From the NCBI GenBank assembly GCA_027488375.1, contig JAIYBW010000008.1, forward strand, positions 1 through 64,000: a DNA stretch of 64,000 bases, read 5' to 3'. This stretch comes from Pseudomonadota bacterium (lineage in GTDB: Bacteria > Bdellovibrionota > Bacteriovoracia > Bacteriovoracales > Bacteriovoracaceae). A program made the position numbers and the translations under genes. This document shows, piece by piece, positions 24,370-33,530 of this stretch. Every line of letters begins with the position of its first letter. The stretch's first letter is position 1. The notes beneath the pieces are model-generated. The model was not told the DNA's origin, did not search any database, and saw nothing but the letters and a program-made list of their open reading frames with translations.

Positions 24370-27063
24370 TTAGAGTGTGAGGTCTGATGAAAGAGTTCTT
24401 TTCTTTTCTTCCATCACATAAGCTTCAATGAGATCTTCGCTACGAATATCATTAAAGTTTTCGAGGGCCATACCACACTCATAACCATTCTTAACTTCTT
24501 TAACTTCATCTTTGAAACGCTTCAGAGTTGAAAGACGACCGTCGTAAATGATCTTACCATCACGAAGAAGTCTAATGTTACATCCTCTTTCAATCTTACC
24601 ATCAATCACTGAAGTACCAGCAATTGTACCGACTTTTGGAATAGAGAAAGTTTCTTTAACTTGAGCACGTCCAATATACTTCTCAATTCTCTCAGGAGTT
24701 AACATACCTTCAAGAGCGAGAGTGACATCATTAATAAGCTCATAAATGATTGAATAAGTTTTAATATCAACACCTTTCTCTTCAGCAATTCTTCTCGCTG
24801 TCGTGACGGGTCTCATATTAAAACCAAGGATAAAGCCTTTAGAAGAGGCAGCAAGATTTACATCGTTATCAGTGATTGCACCAACTCCGCCCCCAATAAC
24901 TTCAACTGAAACTTCTGAATTACCAAGTTGCTCAACAGCACTTCTGATAGCTTCATATGATCCTTGTACATCTGAACGAACAATCAATTTAAGAATTTTC
25001 TTCTCAGCTTCAGAATTATTCTGAGCAGTGGAAAAGAAGTCCTCAAGACTAACTTTCTTATCTTCAACAGATGCACTGGCCATCGCTTTACGCTCATTAA
25101 TTCTGTTATCAACGATTTTTTGAGCTTCACGTTCATTCTTCACAACGTTCAAAATATCACCTGGAGATGGAACTGTTTCAAGTCCAAGAATTTGAACTGG
25201 CATAGAGGGGCCGGCAGAATTTAACATTTTCCCAGAGAAATCCATTAATGAACGAGCTCGACCAGAAGTCTCACCCACAACAATGGCATCACCTTTATTA
25301 AGTGTACCTTTCTGAACAAGCACTGTCGCAACTGGTCCACGACCAACTTCGATCTTGGATTCAATAACCACACCTTCTGCAGCTCCCTTAGGGTTCTCAC
25401 GAAGCTCCATAATTTCAGCTTGAAGTTGAATCGACTCTAAGAGGTTATCAACTCCAGCACCAGTTAAAGCAGAAACATGCACGTACTGAGTCTCTCCTCC
25501 CCAATCTTCAGGCAGAAGACCAAACTCCATAAGACCTTGCTTCACTTTATCAGGGTTCGCAGCTGGCTTATCAATTTTGTTCACAGCTACGATCACTGGA
25601 ACATTGGCATTCTTACAAAATTTTATCGACTCTACAGTTTGAGGCATAACACCATCATCTGCAGCAACAACTAGCACGACAATGTCAGTAACGTTTGCCC
25701 CACGTTGTCTCATGGCCCCGAAAGCGGCGTGACCAGGAGTATCTAAGAATGTAAGCATTGAGTTTTTGACTGGTACGGAATACGCACCAATGTGCTGTGT
25801 AATACCACCAGCTTCACCAGAGGCGACCTTCGCTTTACGGATATAGTCGAGAAGCGAAGTTTTACCATGATCTACGTGTCCCATAATCGTAATAATTGGG
25901 TTACGAACAGGGAAAGCAGATTTATCTTCAACGTCTTCATTTTGGAGAACTGCTTCTTCATTGAAAGCCGTATCTTCAACACGGTAGTTGTAAAGATTAG
26001 CAATCTGATTAGCGAGTTTAAGACCAATATAATCATTTGGTCTTACAAGGAGATTGATTTCTAGTAATTTATTCGCAAAAGCTTCAAATCTCTGACTCAA
26101 TTTATGAGCAAGTTCTTCTGCCGTCGTGACACCTGAAATAGTCACAATACGTTTTGATTCTTTAACTTCTGTAATAAGAGTTTTTTGAGTTGGACCAGAG
26201 TAAATTTTCTTTTTCTTTGGAGGAGAATAGATCGCTTTACCAACTAAGCCGGAAGCAAACTTAAGTTCCTCCTCAGCTCTAAGCATCGTGATATCTTTTT
26301 TCCCGCCGCCAGCCTTTTTGCCCATGGCTGCTGCGAGGTCACCCATTCTCTTTCTATCTTTCTCTTCATCAGTTAACTCAACTCCTTCATCCATAGGACG
26401 TCTTGGCATAAGACGAGCATCTTGTTGCTTTTTTTCAGGAGTCTCTTCTTTTTTCTTCTCTTCAGGAATGAATACAGGAGTAAAAGTATGTCTTTTCTCC
26501 TCATAATATTCTTTTTTAGGCGCAGTATTTTTTGAAGTATTATATGAAGAAGCAGGAGCAGGACCTTCGTCTCTTAAGGCAGCAGCCTCAGATTGAGCGG
26601 CAGCAATTGCAGCAGCTTCCTCTTTTGCTTCTTGGGCTTTTTTATCTTCTTCTTCTTTTTGTGCCTTCGTCTTACGTTTAACTATCATCAATCCGCGTGG
26701 ACGATCATCAATATACTGCTTTTCTGTGGCAGCTGGAGCAACAGGGGCAGCTGGAGTCGGTGCAGAGGCAACAACTGGGGCCTGTACCACTGCAGTCGCA
26801 AGTTCCTCTTTTGGAGCTTCAACCACAGGTGCAGCTTCTTCCAGAGGTGCTTCTTTTTTTATGACCTTTCTCACGACTGCTTTTTTGACTGGTGCAGATG
26901 ACTTTTGAGTTGATTCATAAGCAGCTTTAGCTTTTGCAACTTCCTCATCAGTTAAAGAAGCCATGTGATTTCTCACATTAAAACCCATCGTTTTGAGCTT
27001 TTCGACTAGATCAATTGCTCCGACACCAATTTCAGTGGCAAGTTCGTAAACTTTTTTTGCCAT
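24370..27063 (-). CDS. infB: Translation initiation factor IF-2
   Basis: 897 aa; the GTPase that brings initiator fMet-tRNA to the ribosome. An N-terminal IF2_N module (KVYELATEIGVGAIDLVEKLK) is followed by a long Ala/Pro/Lys/Glu-rich linker. The G domain has GHVDHGKTS, DTPGHAAF, NKID and SAL. Domains II to IV run to the C-terminus with GGGVGAITDNDV. A single copy of the N-terminal module is seen. It follows nusA by 30 bases in the classical operon. Confidence 0.97.
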   Translation of the reverse strand: MAKKVYELATEIGVGAIDLVEKLKTMGFNVRNHMASLTDEEVAKAKAAYESTQKSSAPVKKAVVRKVIKKEAPLEEAAPVVEAPKEELATAVVQAPVVASAPTPAAPVAPAATEKQYIDDRPRGLMIVKRKTKAQKEEEDKKAQEAKEEAAAIAAAQSEAAALRDEGPAPASSYNTSKNTAPKKEYYEEKRHTFTPVFIPEEKKKEETPEKKQQDARLMPRRPMDEGVELTDEEKDRKRMGDLAAAMGKKAGGGKKDITMLRAEEELKFASGLVGKAIYSPPKKKKIYSGPTQKTLITEVKESKRIVTISGVTTAEELAHKLSQRFEAFANKLLEINLLVRPNDYIGLKLANQIANLYNYRVEDTAFNEEAVLQNEDVEDKSAFPVRNPIITIMGHVDHGKTSLLDYIRKAKVASGEAGGITQHIGAYSVPVKNSMLTFLDTPGHAAFGAMRQRGANVTDIVVLVVAADDGVMPQTVESIKFCKNANVPVIVAVNKIDKPAANPDKVKQGLMEFGLLPEDWGGETQYVHVSALTGAGVDNLLESIQLQAEIMELRENPKGAAEGVVIESKIEVGRGPVATVLVQKGTLNKGDAIVVGETSGRARSLMDFSGKMLNSAGPSMPVQILGLETVPSPGDILNVVKNEREAQKIVDNRINERKAMASASVEDKKVSLEDFFSTAQNNSEAEKKILKLIVRSDVQGSYEAIRSAVEQLGNSEVSVEVIGGGVGAITDNDVNLAASSKGFILGFNMRPVTTARRIAEEKGVDIKTYSIIYELINDVTLALEGMLTPERIEKYIGRAQVKETFSIPKVGTIAGTSVIDGKIERGCNIRLLRDGKIIYDGRLSTLKRFKDEVKEVKNGYECGMALENFNDIRSEDLIEAYVMEEKKRTLSSDLTL

Positions 27064-27093
27064 TCTTTTCTCCGATTCTTAAGAATCTGTTAA

Positions 27094-28518
27094 TTATTTT
27101 AATTTAAAAGCAGCTAATTCTTCACGAAGTCTTCTTTCTGCTTCTGAAAACTTATCTGCAGCAACTTCTTTCTTCGGCCCAGATGACTCAGCTCTTTCTG
27201 AGCGCTTGAAACCTGTTTGATTAGGAACCGCTGAAGCTGAAACAATTTCAGCATTTTCATCAAGATCAGATTTAATATTCTCATCTTCAAGAGCAGCAGC
27301 AGCGACCTCAACCATGGCCTTCGCATCGGCAACTGATTTACCTAAGTAGCGAGCAACATCCTCTGGAGCTGCAGCACTAAGATCAACAATTGACATAATA
27401 CCTTTCTGAACAAGAACTTGAGCTGTTGCTTCAGAAACATTCGAAAGCTGAACAAGATTTTCAACTGCAAGTTTAACTCTTTCTTGAAGCTTGGCTTTTG
27501 AAATGATGTTAATTTTCCAACCTGTTAACATGGCAGCTAAACGAACGTTTTGGCCTCTCTTACCAATGGCGAGTGAAAGTTGATCATCTTCAACAATCAC
27601 ATCAAGAGTATGATCACCATGGTTAAGTGAAATTGATTGAATATCAGCAGGAGCAAGTGCAGCTCTTGCAAATGTTTCAGTATCTTCATTCCAACGAACG
27701 ATATCGATTTTTTCGCCTTGAAGTTCATTAACAATATTTTGGACTCTTGAACCTTTCATCCCAACGCAAGCGCCAACAGGATCAACATCTCTATCTTGAG
27801 TTGTCACAGCAATTTTCGCTCTATGTCCTGGCTCTCTGGCAGCAGCTTTAACTTCGATTGTGCCTTCTGCGATCTCAGGAACTTCAACTTCAAACAACTT
27901 CACAAGAAACATTGGAGAAGTTCTAGTTAAACGAATTTCTGGACCTCTATTTGTCATCACAACATCTGATAAGTAAGCTTGGATTCTGTCGCCCGGCTTA
28001 AATGACTCACCGAAAATGATTTCCTTTTTTGGTAAAATGGCATCCGATTTACCAAGATCAATAACCACATTCCCCTTCTCAAAACGACGCGCGATTCCTG
28101 TCACAAGATCACCTTCACGGTGCTTGAATTCAGAGAAAAGTATGTCTCTTTCTGCATCACGAACTTTTTGGAAAATGATTTGTTTTGCTGTTTGGATATC
28201 AACTCTTGAGAAACCAGGATTCTCAATTTTAAGTCCAAGTTGATCACCAACTTCACAATCTTCATCTAATTTTTTAGCAGCACCAAAATCAATTTCAACA
28301 ATTGGATCTCTGACTTTATCAACAACGTTTTTATATTGATAGATTTCAACTTCGCCATCACCCTCATTATAACGGGCTTCATACTCACCTTGAATTCCAA
28401 ATTTTTTACGAGCAGTAACTAAGAATGCCTGCTCTATCGCACCAACGATGAATTCTTTTTTTATTCCACGGTCTTTACCAAGCTGTTCAATCACTCGTCC
28501 TAGTTCTGAAAAGTTCAC
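27094..28518 (-). CDS. nusA: Transcription termination/antitermination factor NusA
   Basis: 474 aa. The N-terminal RNA-polymerase-binding domain (starting MNFSELGRVIEQLGKDRGI) is followed by S1 (KGNVVIDLGKSDAILPKKE) and tandem KH domains, with GACVGMKGSRVQNIVNELQGEKID and LAIGKRGQNVRLAAMLTGW. A C-terminal helix-hairpin-helix-like region (LVQKGIMSIVDLS) and a charged tail complete it. It begins at GTG 28518 with AGGAG upstream. It modulates pausing and termination. It lies 11 bases downstream of rimP and is transcribed with infB. Confidence 0.96.
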   Translation of the reverse strand: MNFSELGRVIEQLGKDRGIKKEFIVGAIEQAFLVTARKKFGIQGEYEARYNEGDGEVEIYQYKNVVDKVRDPIVEIDFGAAKKLDEDCEVGDQLGLKIENPGFSRVDIQTAKQIIFQKVRDAERDILFSEFKHREGDLVTGIARRFEKGNVVIDLGKSDAILPKKEIIFGESFKPGDRIQAYLSDVVMTNRGPEIRLTRTSPMFLVKLFEVEVPEIAEGTIEVKAAAREPGHRAKIAVTTQDRDVDPVGACVGMKGSRVQNIVNELQGEKIDIVRWNEDTETFARAALAPADIQSISLNHGDHTLDVIVEDDQLSLAIGKRGQNVRLAAMLTGWKINIISKAKLQERVKLAVENLVQLSNVSEATAQVLVQKGIMSIVDLSAAAPEDVARYLGKSVADAKAMVEVAAAALEDENIKSDLDENAEIVSASAVPNQTGFKRSERAESSGPKKEVAADKFSEAERRLREELAAFKLK

Positions 28519-28529
28519 GATGCTTCTCC

Positions 28530-29054
28530 TTACTCTTGGGCCGATTTTAAATCGGGATCTAAATTTATTTTTTTTGTCTGTTTATAGTTTAGTTTCAATT
28601 TGAAACCTTTATATTCAATTACATATTCATCTTCATGTATCTCAAGCAGCTTACCTCTAAATTTCTTTTCACCTTTAAGACCCTTTGGGGCCCCAAGGAG
28701 TTGCTCTTCAGAGAGTTGTCCCATAATCACCACAGCCACTATTTCGCCAAGGCTCATTTTAAAGTGTTCAAGATTTGCAATATGCCGATAAACACCTGGT
28801 GAAGACACTTCAAGAGTTACTTCTTCAGGAATCCAGTCTTCTTTTTCAAAAGGCTCAGAAAGAGCATGATCAACTTTCACACAATCCTCAATCAAGGCAG
28901 AACCAGTTCGCGGATCTTGAATGAAAAGTCTGAGGAGTTTTTGTCCCGTTATATATTCAAGATCGTAAAGACGATAGCCAGCCTCCTGAACAACAGGATC
29001 GCAAAGTAGAAAAAATTTTTTCTCAAGACCAATTCTTTCTTGATGGATATCCAT
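28530..29054 (-). CDS. rimP: Ribosome maturation factor RimP
   Basis: 174 aa; needed for 30S subunit assembly. Typical features are YRLYDLEYITGQKLLRLFIQ, IEDCVKVDHALSE, and LEVSSPGVYRHI in the first domain, and an Sm-like C-terminal barrel (RGKLLEIHEDEYVIEYKG). It heads the rimP-nusA-infB-rbfA-truB operon; the gap upstream (29055-29171) would hold the operon promoter, which I could not define. Confidence 0.94.
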   Translation of the reverse strand: MDIHQERIGLEKKFFLLCDPVVQEAGYRLYDLEYITGQKLLRLFIQDPRTGSALIEDCVKVDHALSEPFEKEDWIPEEVTLEVSSPGVYRHIANLEHFKMSLGEIVAVVIMGQLSEEQLLGAPKGLKGEKKFRGKLLEIHEDEYVIEYKGFKLKLNYKQTKKINLDPDLKSAQE

Positions 29055-29171
29055 AAAAAGTACCCGTAAAAATAAAAAAGGATGGAATTACCCACCCTAA
29101 CCGCACAATCGAACTTCTAAGACAGGTGTAATATGTAGCAAAAGAGGATCAAAAGATCAATTTTAAAGAAT

Positions 29172-29630
29172 TTAGACTACAAGCGTTAAATTCATCGTGA
29201 GAGCATCTCCGCCATTTGAATAAAAGCTTTTAATGACCCTAAGTTGCTCAAAATTGTTTTTTTTATAAAACTTAATGGCCCTTAGATTAGTAGACTCAAC
29301 CTCTAGATAGACTGAACTCATGCCAAGTTGCTTTAATTCATTCAAGAGACTGATCCAAAAGCCCTTTGAGATTTCTGTTCCTCGGTAAGGTGGGCAAAGA
29401 CAAATCTTAAGAAGATGCACCACATTATCACCGGTCACAATCGAAAAAAGGGCGAATCCCAAAATCTCGTCCTCTAAAGTAAAAATATAAAGATAATGAT
29501 GGCCCCAGTTTAAGGTCATCCATTCAGAATAAGACCATGGATTTGGAAAATGTTTCTGATCAATTTCTTTAACTTTCTCAATGATGACTTCCTGTGAATC
29601 AACTCTAAGGAGTTTACCAATAGAATTCAT
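29172..29630 (-). CDS. RimI-like GNAT N-acetyltransferase
   Basis: 152 aa with a GNAT fold: NPWSYSEWMTL at the start as in RimI, the acetyl-CoA segment CLCPPYRGTEISKGFW (a degenerate Q/RxxGxG/A loop), and LEVESTNLRAIKFYKKNNFEQL, the characteristic end. RimI acetylates the N-terminus of ribosomal protein bS18, but this branch contains many other protein acetyltransferases. It overlaps the upstream secreted-protein gene by 17 bases and is the last gene of the three-gene unit headed by the TPR-winged-helix regulator. Confidence 0.8.
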   Translation of the reverse strand: MNSIGKLLRVDSQEVIIEKVKEIDQKHFPNPWSYSEWMTLNWGHHYLYIFTLEDEILGFALFSIVTGDNVVHLLKICLCPPYRGTEISKGFWISLLNELKQLGMSSVYLEVESTNLRAIKFYKKNNFEQLRVIKSFYSNGGDALTMNLTLVV

Positions 29631-30237
29631 GAGAAAACTGCTTATTTAAAGATTCAATGAATAAATCAAATGATGATCTAATCTGTTCAATATTTTTTTT
29701 ATTATCTTGAAGTTGCCCCTCGTAACGAGCGCGAAGATAAAGCTCGATTTCAAGCAAGCTTTTAAAATTTGTTTTAAGAGTATCTTTATAGAGGACATCT
29801 AAATTACATCTATTGGCCTTAGCACTTTCTTGAATAAGCTTTGATAGATCCTTAGAAACATTTTTATTCTGATCTTGTGCATATCGAAGCAATTTAAAGA
29901 GAAGACTAGTCTTTTTTAAGATTTCTTCATGAGCATGCAAATAACGAATAACGTCTTCGTCTTTTGTCGGGAACTTATTCAGAAAGTTGTCGAATTCAGA
30001 AATAAATTTCTTATCAAAAAATTGAATCACAATGGCATCGGAGTAGATACAATTCAAAGCTTTAAGATTTCTTGATTGGTACCTAATGTCTTGGAGAGAG
30101 ACTGCCTGGTCGACAATCTTGAATAAAAAACGATCGGAGGAAACGAGCTCAGTTGAAGCCCCGAGTCCTCCGATCAACAAATTAAACAGGAGAAGATATT
30201 TCAATATTGGCGATATTCTTTTGCTTAACAACTTCAT
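29614..30237 (-). CDS. Secreted helical protein of unknown family
   Basis: 207 aa from ATG 30237, chosen because it directly begins a signal-peptide-like segment (ISPILKYLLLFNLLIGGLGAS). A longer frame to 30330 would put 31 residues before it and overlap the regulator gene further. The mature region is mostly charged helices with two Cys residues and no recognised motif. It is wedged between the regulator (56-base overlap) and the acetyltransferase (17-base overlap), so it is almost certainly co-transcribed. Function unknown. Confidence 0.65.
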   Translation of the reverse strand: MKLLSKRISPILKYLLLFNLLIGGLGASTELVSSDRFLFKIVDQAVSLQDIRYQSRNLKALNCIYSDAIVIQFFDKKFISEFDNFLNKFPTKDEDVIRYLHAHEEILKKTSLLFKLLRYAQDQNKNVSKDLSKLIQESAKANRCNLDVLYKDTLKTNFKSLLEIELYLRARYEGQLQDNKKNIEQIRSSFDLFIESLNKQFSHEFYW

Positions 30238-31441
30238 TCTCTTTATGGAAACGTGCATTGACTCTAGGGTTAAACGTATAACCATCTTTCCCGCGGAGAA
30301 TGTACTGACGTTTAATACCTTTTGGCTCAATCAATTTCCTTAAGCGGCTAATACTTGTATAAATTAATTTGTCGTGGATAAGAGGATTATACTCATCTTT
30401 CCAAATCATCTTAGCGAGATCCTCTTTATTATAATAAGTTCCAGGAGTTTGCGCCAAGAGGAAAAGAATCTCGAGAAGAACGAAGCGATGTTTAAAATCA
30501 ATCACTCCGAGAGCTTTCTCATGGATCACTCGATTATGGCGATCAAGATAAAGATCAACACTTGAATCGTTCACATCTTCAACTTCCATCATGATTAGTT
30601 GCTGAAGTCTTTTAAAATAATCATCATCACAAGAATTCTGAGCGATACCAAAAAGGATAAGAGCTTTGGAGAACTCTCCCATTTTCTTGAGAGCAACACC
30701 CTTATTAAGGAGCACATAATTGTGCATATTCCAACAACGTTTCGAGTGAAGTAGCTTCATCGCCAAATCATATTGAGGTAGAGACTCAGCATTCTGACCA
30801 AGTTCTCTAAGAGCGTTCCCCCAAAGAAGGTGCATACTACCTTTGAGATATCCTTTTTTAAGGATGTTCAACAATTCATTAAGTTGGCCAAGATGAGCAA
30901 TCGTATCTTGGAAATTTTTCATCTGAAAAGCATTAGTCGCCATCGCATAAAGCGACTTGGCCATAAGCTCTGGTTCATTCTCAGTTTGAGCTTTTCTGTA
31001 AGCCTGATGAAAATTCTTGTTCGCTTCGTTGAAATCACCTTTATAAGTATTCACGACAGCAGCATTGTAGAAATATTCTGCTGTAAGAGAAGGCATCATT
31101 GAAACAATTTGATCTAGGAGATCTGATGAAAGTGAAATGTACTTATTGGCTTCTTTTTCATTTAAACTTTCAGAGTAAATTCTGATCAGAAATCCATATA
31201 TTTTAAACATGGCAAAAGCATCTTGAGGGAGCTCTGTGGTTTTCAGAGCAAGAAGAAAAAACTCTTCAGCTTTTTCAAAATCAGCTTTGTCGTAATATAT
31301 TTTCGCTAGACGGTAATTCCCTTGACCTTCAATTCTTGCAGAATCAGTCGGTAAATGAGCGAGAAATTTATCATCTTTCGCAAGATCCACCACAGCTCGG
31401 CTCATCAATGTTTCAACTGATGGGGTTTGAATGGTGTCCAT
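30182..31441 (-). CDS. TPR protein with C-terminal winged-helix DNA-binding domain
   Basis: 419 aa. Residues about 35-290 are helical tandem repeats of TPR type (for example YRLAKIYYDKADFEKAEEFFLLAL, cut here by linkers, and LLNKGVALKKMGEFSKALILFGIAQ-like repeats). Residues about 315-395 read like an OmpR/PhoB-type winged helix: FVLLEILFLLAQ, NKEDLAKMIW, SRLRKLIEPKG, ILRGKDGYTFNP. The DNA-binding domain is C-terminal, the reverse of the SARP order. There is no receiver domain, so the signal may be a protein or peptide bound by the TPR part. An 18-bp palindrome lies 19-36 bases upstream of its start, consistent with autoregulation (inference). Confidence 0.8.
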   Translation of the reverse strand: MDTIQTPSVETLMSRAVVDLAKDDKFLAHLPTDSARIEGQGNYRLAKIYYDKADFEKAEEFFLLALKTTELPQDAFAMFKIYGFLIRIYSESLNEKEANKYISLSSDLLDQIVSMMPSLTAEYFYNAAVVNTYKGDFNEANKNFHQAYRKAQTENEPELMAKSLYAMATNAFQMKNFQDTIAHLGQLNELLNILKKGYLKGSMHLLWGNALRELGQNAESLPQYDLAMKLLHSKRCWNMHNYVLLNKGVALKKMGEFSKALILFGIAQNSCDDDYFKRLQQLIMMEVEDVNDSSVDLYLDRHNRVIHEKALGVIDFKHRFVLLEILFLLAQTPGTYYNKEDLAKMIWKDEYNPLIHDKLIYTSISRLRKLIEPKGIKRQYILRGKDGYTFNPRVNARFHKENEVVKQKNIANIEISSPV

Positions 31442-31459
31442 AAGGGCCTCCTAAACGAA

Positions 31460-31477
31460 GTAAGAAATCTTTCTTAC
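31460..31477. promoter_or_regulatory. Perfect palindrome GTAAGAAA-TC-TTTCTTAC
   Basis: Two perfect 8-bp half sites with a 2-bp spacer, 19 bases upstream of the first codon of the TPR-winged-helix regulator. Candidate operator, possibly autoregulatory. Confidence 0.45.
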
Positions 31478-31636
31478 AGTTTGATAGTGGGCTACTTAAA
31501 CCCCATTGGGCCCGAAAAAGCAAGATTCTTGTAAAGTTTGCTCATGTATTAAGTGAAACTTTAATCATATCAATGTTTTATAGCATGTAAGACTTAGTCT
31601 TTGGTCGCCAGCTGGCCCCACAAAATTTACTTAAAT

Positions 31637-31664
31637 GTAAGAATATCATCGCCTCAATTCTTAC
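31637..31664. promoter_or_regulatory. Inverted repeat GTAAGAAT-N12-ATTCTTAC
   Basis: Perfect 8-bp half sites with a 12-bp spacer in the thrS upstream region. The half site is the same as in the palindrome at 31460 except for the last base. Confidence 0.4.
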
Positions 31665-31695
31665 AACCACTTTTAGCCACGAAGTTACATTCTAA

Positions 31696-31726
31696 CTCAT
31701 TGATAAAACGGGACCTCATTGATAAA
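31696..31726 (+). repeat. Direct repeat CTCATTGATAAA, 19-bp period, in front of thrS
   Basis: The 12-mer CTCATTGATAAA occurs at 31696-31707 and 31715-31726, about 50-75 bases before the thrS start. It may be a leader element or a binding site; this is not established. Confidence 0.4.
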
Positions 31727-31772
31727 GTAAAATCCTATTTCAATTGTAATTTATGCTCTTTTAAGGAGACCC

Positions 31773-33530
31773 ATGGCCAAGTATGAATTAGATACGCTTA
31801 GACACTCCACCGCCCACCTCATGGCCCAGGCTATTATGGAGCTTTTTCCTGGAGATTCAGTTCAGCTGGGTATAGGCCCCACAATTGAGAATGGCTTTTA
31901 CTACGACATCGATATGAAATCAAAACTCTCTGATGATCACCTCAAGCAAATTGAGGAAAAGATGAAAGAGATTATTAAGCGCAATCTCCCCGTTGTTCGT
32001 CATGAAGTTTCTAGAGCTGAAGCACTCAAACTATTCTCTGAGCGCGGGCAAGATTTAAAATGTGAACTCATAAAAGATATTCCCGATGGTGAAGTCATTA
32101 GTTACTACACTCAAGGAGAGGCTTTTTTTGATCTTTGTACAGGTCCTCACGTTGAGAAAACTTCAGAGCTTACTTTTTGGTTTAAACTCCTTCATACAGC
32201 AGGGGCATACTGGAGAGGTGACCAAACCCGACCAATGCTTCAACGAATTTATGCGGCTTGCTTTGATTCAAAAGAGGAACTCAAAGAACATTTGACTCAA
32301 CTTGAAGAGGCGAAAAAAAGAGATCACCGCAAACTGGGTAAGGAGCTCGAACTTTTCATCTTTGATCCAGTAGCTCCAGCATCACCTTTCTTTATGCCTA
32401 AAGGTGCTCTTGTCTACAATGGTCTCGTTGAATTTATGCGAAGAATTTATAAACAATTTGACTATCAAGAAGTCATCACACCACAGATTCTTGATGTAGA
32501 TCTCTGGCACACTTCAGGTCACTACGAAAAATACAAAGAAAACATGTATTTTACTCATATTGATGAAAGAGAGTTCGCTCTTAAACCTATGAACTGCCCT
32601 TGTCATATGCTCATGTTTTCTCATCATCGTTACTCCTATAGAGATTTACCACTCCGCTTTGCAGACTTTGGAAGACTCCATCGCTATGAGAAGTCAGGAG
32701 TTGTGGCCGGTCTAACAAGAGTTCGTACTTTCTGTCAGGATGATGCCCATATCTTTATCCAAATGAATGGCATTCAAGACGAGATTAAAACTCTGATGAA
32801 TATGTTCTTCATTGGCTATGAACATTTTGGATTTAAAAAAATTAAAATAGGACTGTCCACTCGTCCAGAAATGAGAGTGGGAAGTGACGAAACTTGGGAT
32901 ACAGCAGAAGCAGCCCTCAAAGCAGCTCTTGATGCCTCTGGAAAAGATTATTTTGTGAATGAAGGTGATGGTGCCTTCTACGGTCCAAAAATTGATATCC
33001 AAGTGGCAGATGCTCTAGGCCGCTACCATCAATTAGGAACCATTCAACTAGATTTCCAACTCCCAGACAGATTTGATCTCAAGTTTACGAATCAAAACGG
33101 AGAAATGGAGCGTCCAGTGGTGATTCATAGAGCTCTACTTGGATCTCTAGAGAGATTTATAGGAGTTTATCTTGAGCACGTCGCAGGTGCCTTCCCTTTT
33201 TGGCTTGCTCCTGAACAGGCCGTGATCATTCCTATTAAAAATGAACTCCACCTCGAGGCAGCACAAAAATTAGAAAAAGAATTGAAGGCGAAAGGTTTTA
33301 GAGTTCGAGTCGATGATAGAAATGAATCAATGGGACTTAAAACGCGCCAAGCTCAGACGGGAAAAATACCTTACATGCTCGTCCTAGGTGATCAAGAGAT
33401 TCAGGCTGGCTCTGTGGCCGTCAGAAAATATGGAGAAATGAAGTCGGAGGTCATGCCACAGCTTCAACTCGTTGAGAATTTCAAATCATTAGATCTTGAA
33501 AAAATCCCTGCCCCATTAAGAGAGGTCTAG
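31773..33530 (+). CDS. thrS: Threonyl-tRNA synthetase lacking the TGS domain
   Basis: 585 aa, charging tRNA-Thr. It begins directly with the editing domain (LRHSTAHLMAQA with the HxxxH pair, and CTGPH further on), then the class II core: FFMPKGALVYNGLVEFMR, zinc ligand in MNCPCHM, GRLHRYEKSGVVAGLTRVRTFCQDDAH and HRALLGSLERFIG. The anticodon-binding domain follows (RVRVDDRNESMGLKTRQAQ). The N-terminal TGS domain of about 60 residues found in most bacterial ThrRS is absent. ATG 31773 has AAGGAGA upstream and no in-frame extension is needed. It is followed immediately by the ligase gene. Confidence 0.95.
   Translation: MAKYELDTLRHSTAHLMAQAIMELFPGDSVQLGIGPTIENGFYYDIDMKSKLSDDHLKQIEEKMKEIIKRNLPVVRHEVSRAEALKLFSERGQDLKCELIKDIPDGEVISYYTQGEAFFDLCTGPHVEKTSELTFWFKLLHTAGAYWRGDQTRPMLQRIYAACFDSKEELKEHLTQLEEAKKRDHRKLGKELELFIFDPVAPASPFFMPKGALVYNGLVEFMRRIYKQFDYQEVITPQILDVDLWHTSGHYEKYKENMYFTHIDEREFALKPMNCPCHMLMFSHHRYSYRDLPLRFADFGRLHRYEKSGVVAGLTRVRTFCQDDAHIFIQMNGIQDEIKTLMNMFFIGYEHFGFKKIKIGLSTRPEMRVGSDETWDTAEAALKAALDASGKDYFVNEGDGAFYGPKIDIQVADALGRYHQLGTIQLDFQLPDRFDLKFTNQNGEMERPVVIHRALLGSLERFIGVYLEHVAGAFPFWLAPEQAVIIPIKNELHLEAAQKLEKELKAKGFRVRVDDRNESMGLKTRQAQTGKIPYMLVLGDQEIQAGSVAVRKYGEMKSEVMPQLQLVENFKSLDLEKIPAPLREV

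Larger units (their letters stand above)
31442..31772. other. 331-bp divergent intergenic region between the TPR regulator and thrS
   Basis: No gene seen. It holds the GTAAGAAA/TTTCTTAC palindrome, a second GTAAGAAT/ATTCTTAC inverted repeat, a GCCAGCTGGC palindrome at 31607-31616, and a 12-bp direct repeat close to thrS. AAGGAGA precedes the thrS start. Confidence 0.7.

Noticed and set aside
31442..31772. tRNA-like or T-box leader before thrS
   Set aside because: No T-box sequence, specifier-loop structure or tRNA-type T-arm could be found by eye; only short repeats are present.
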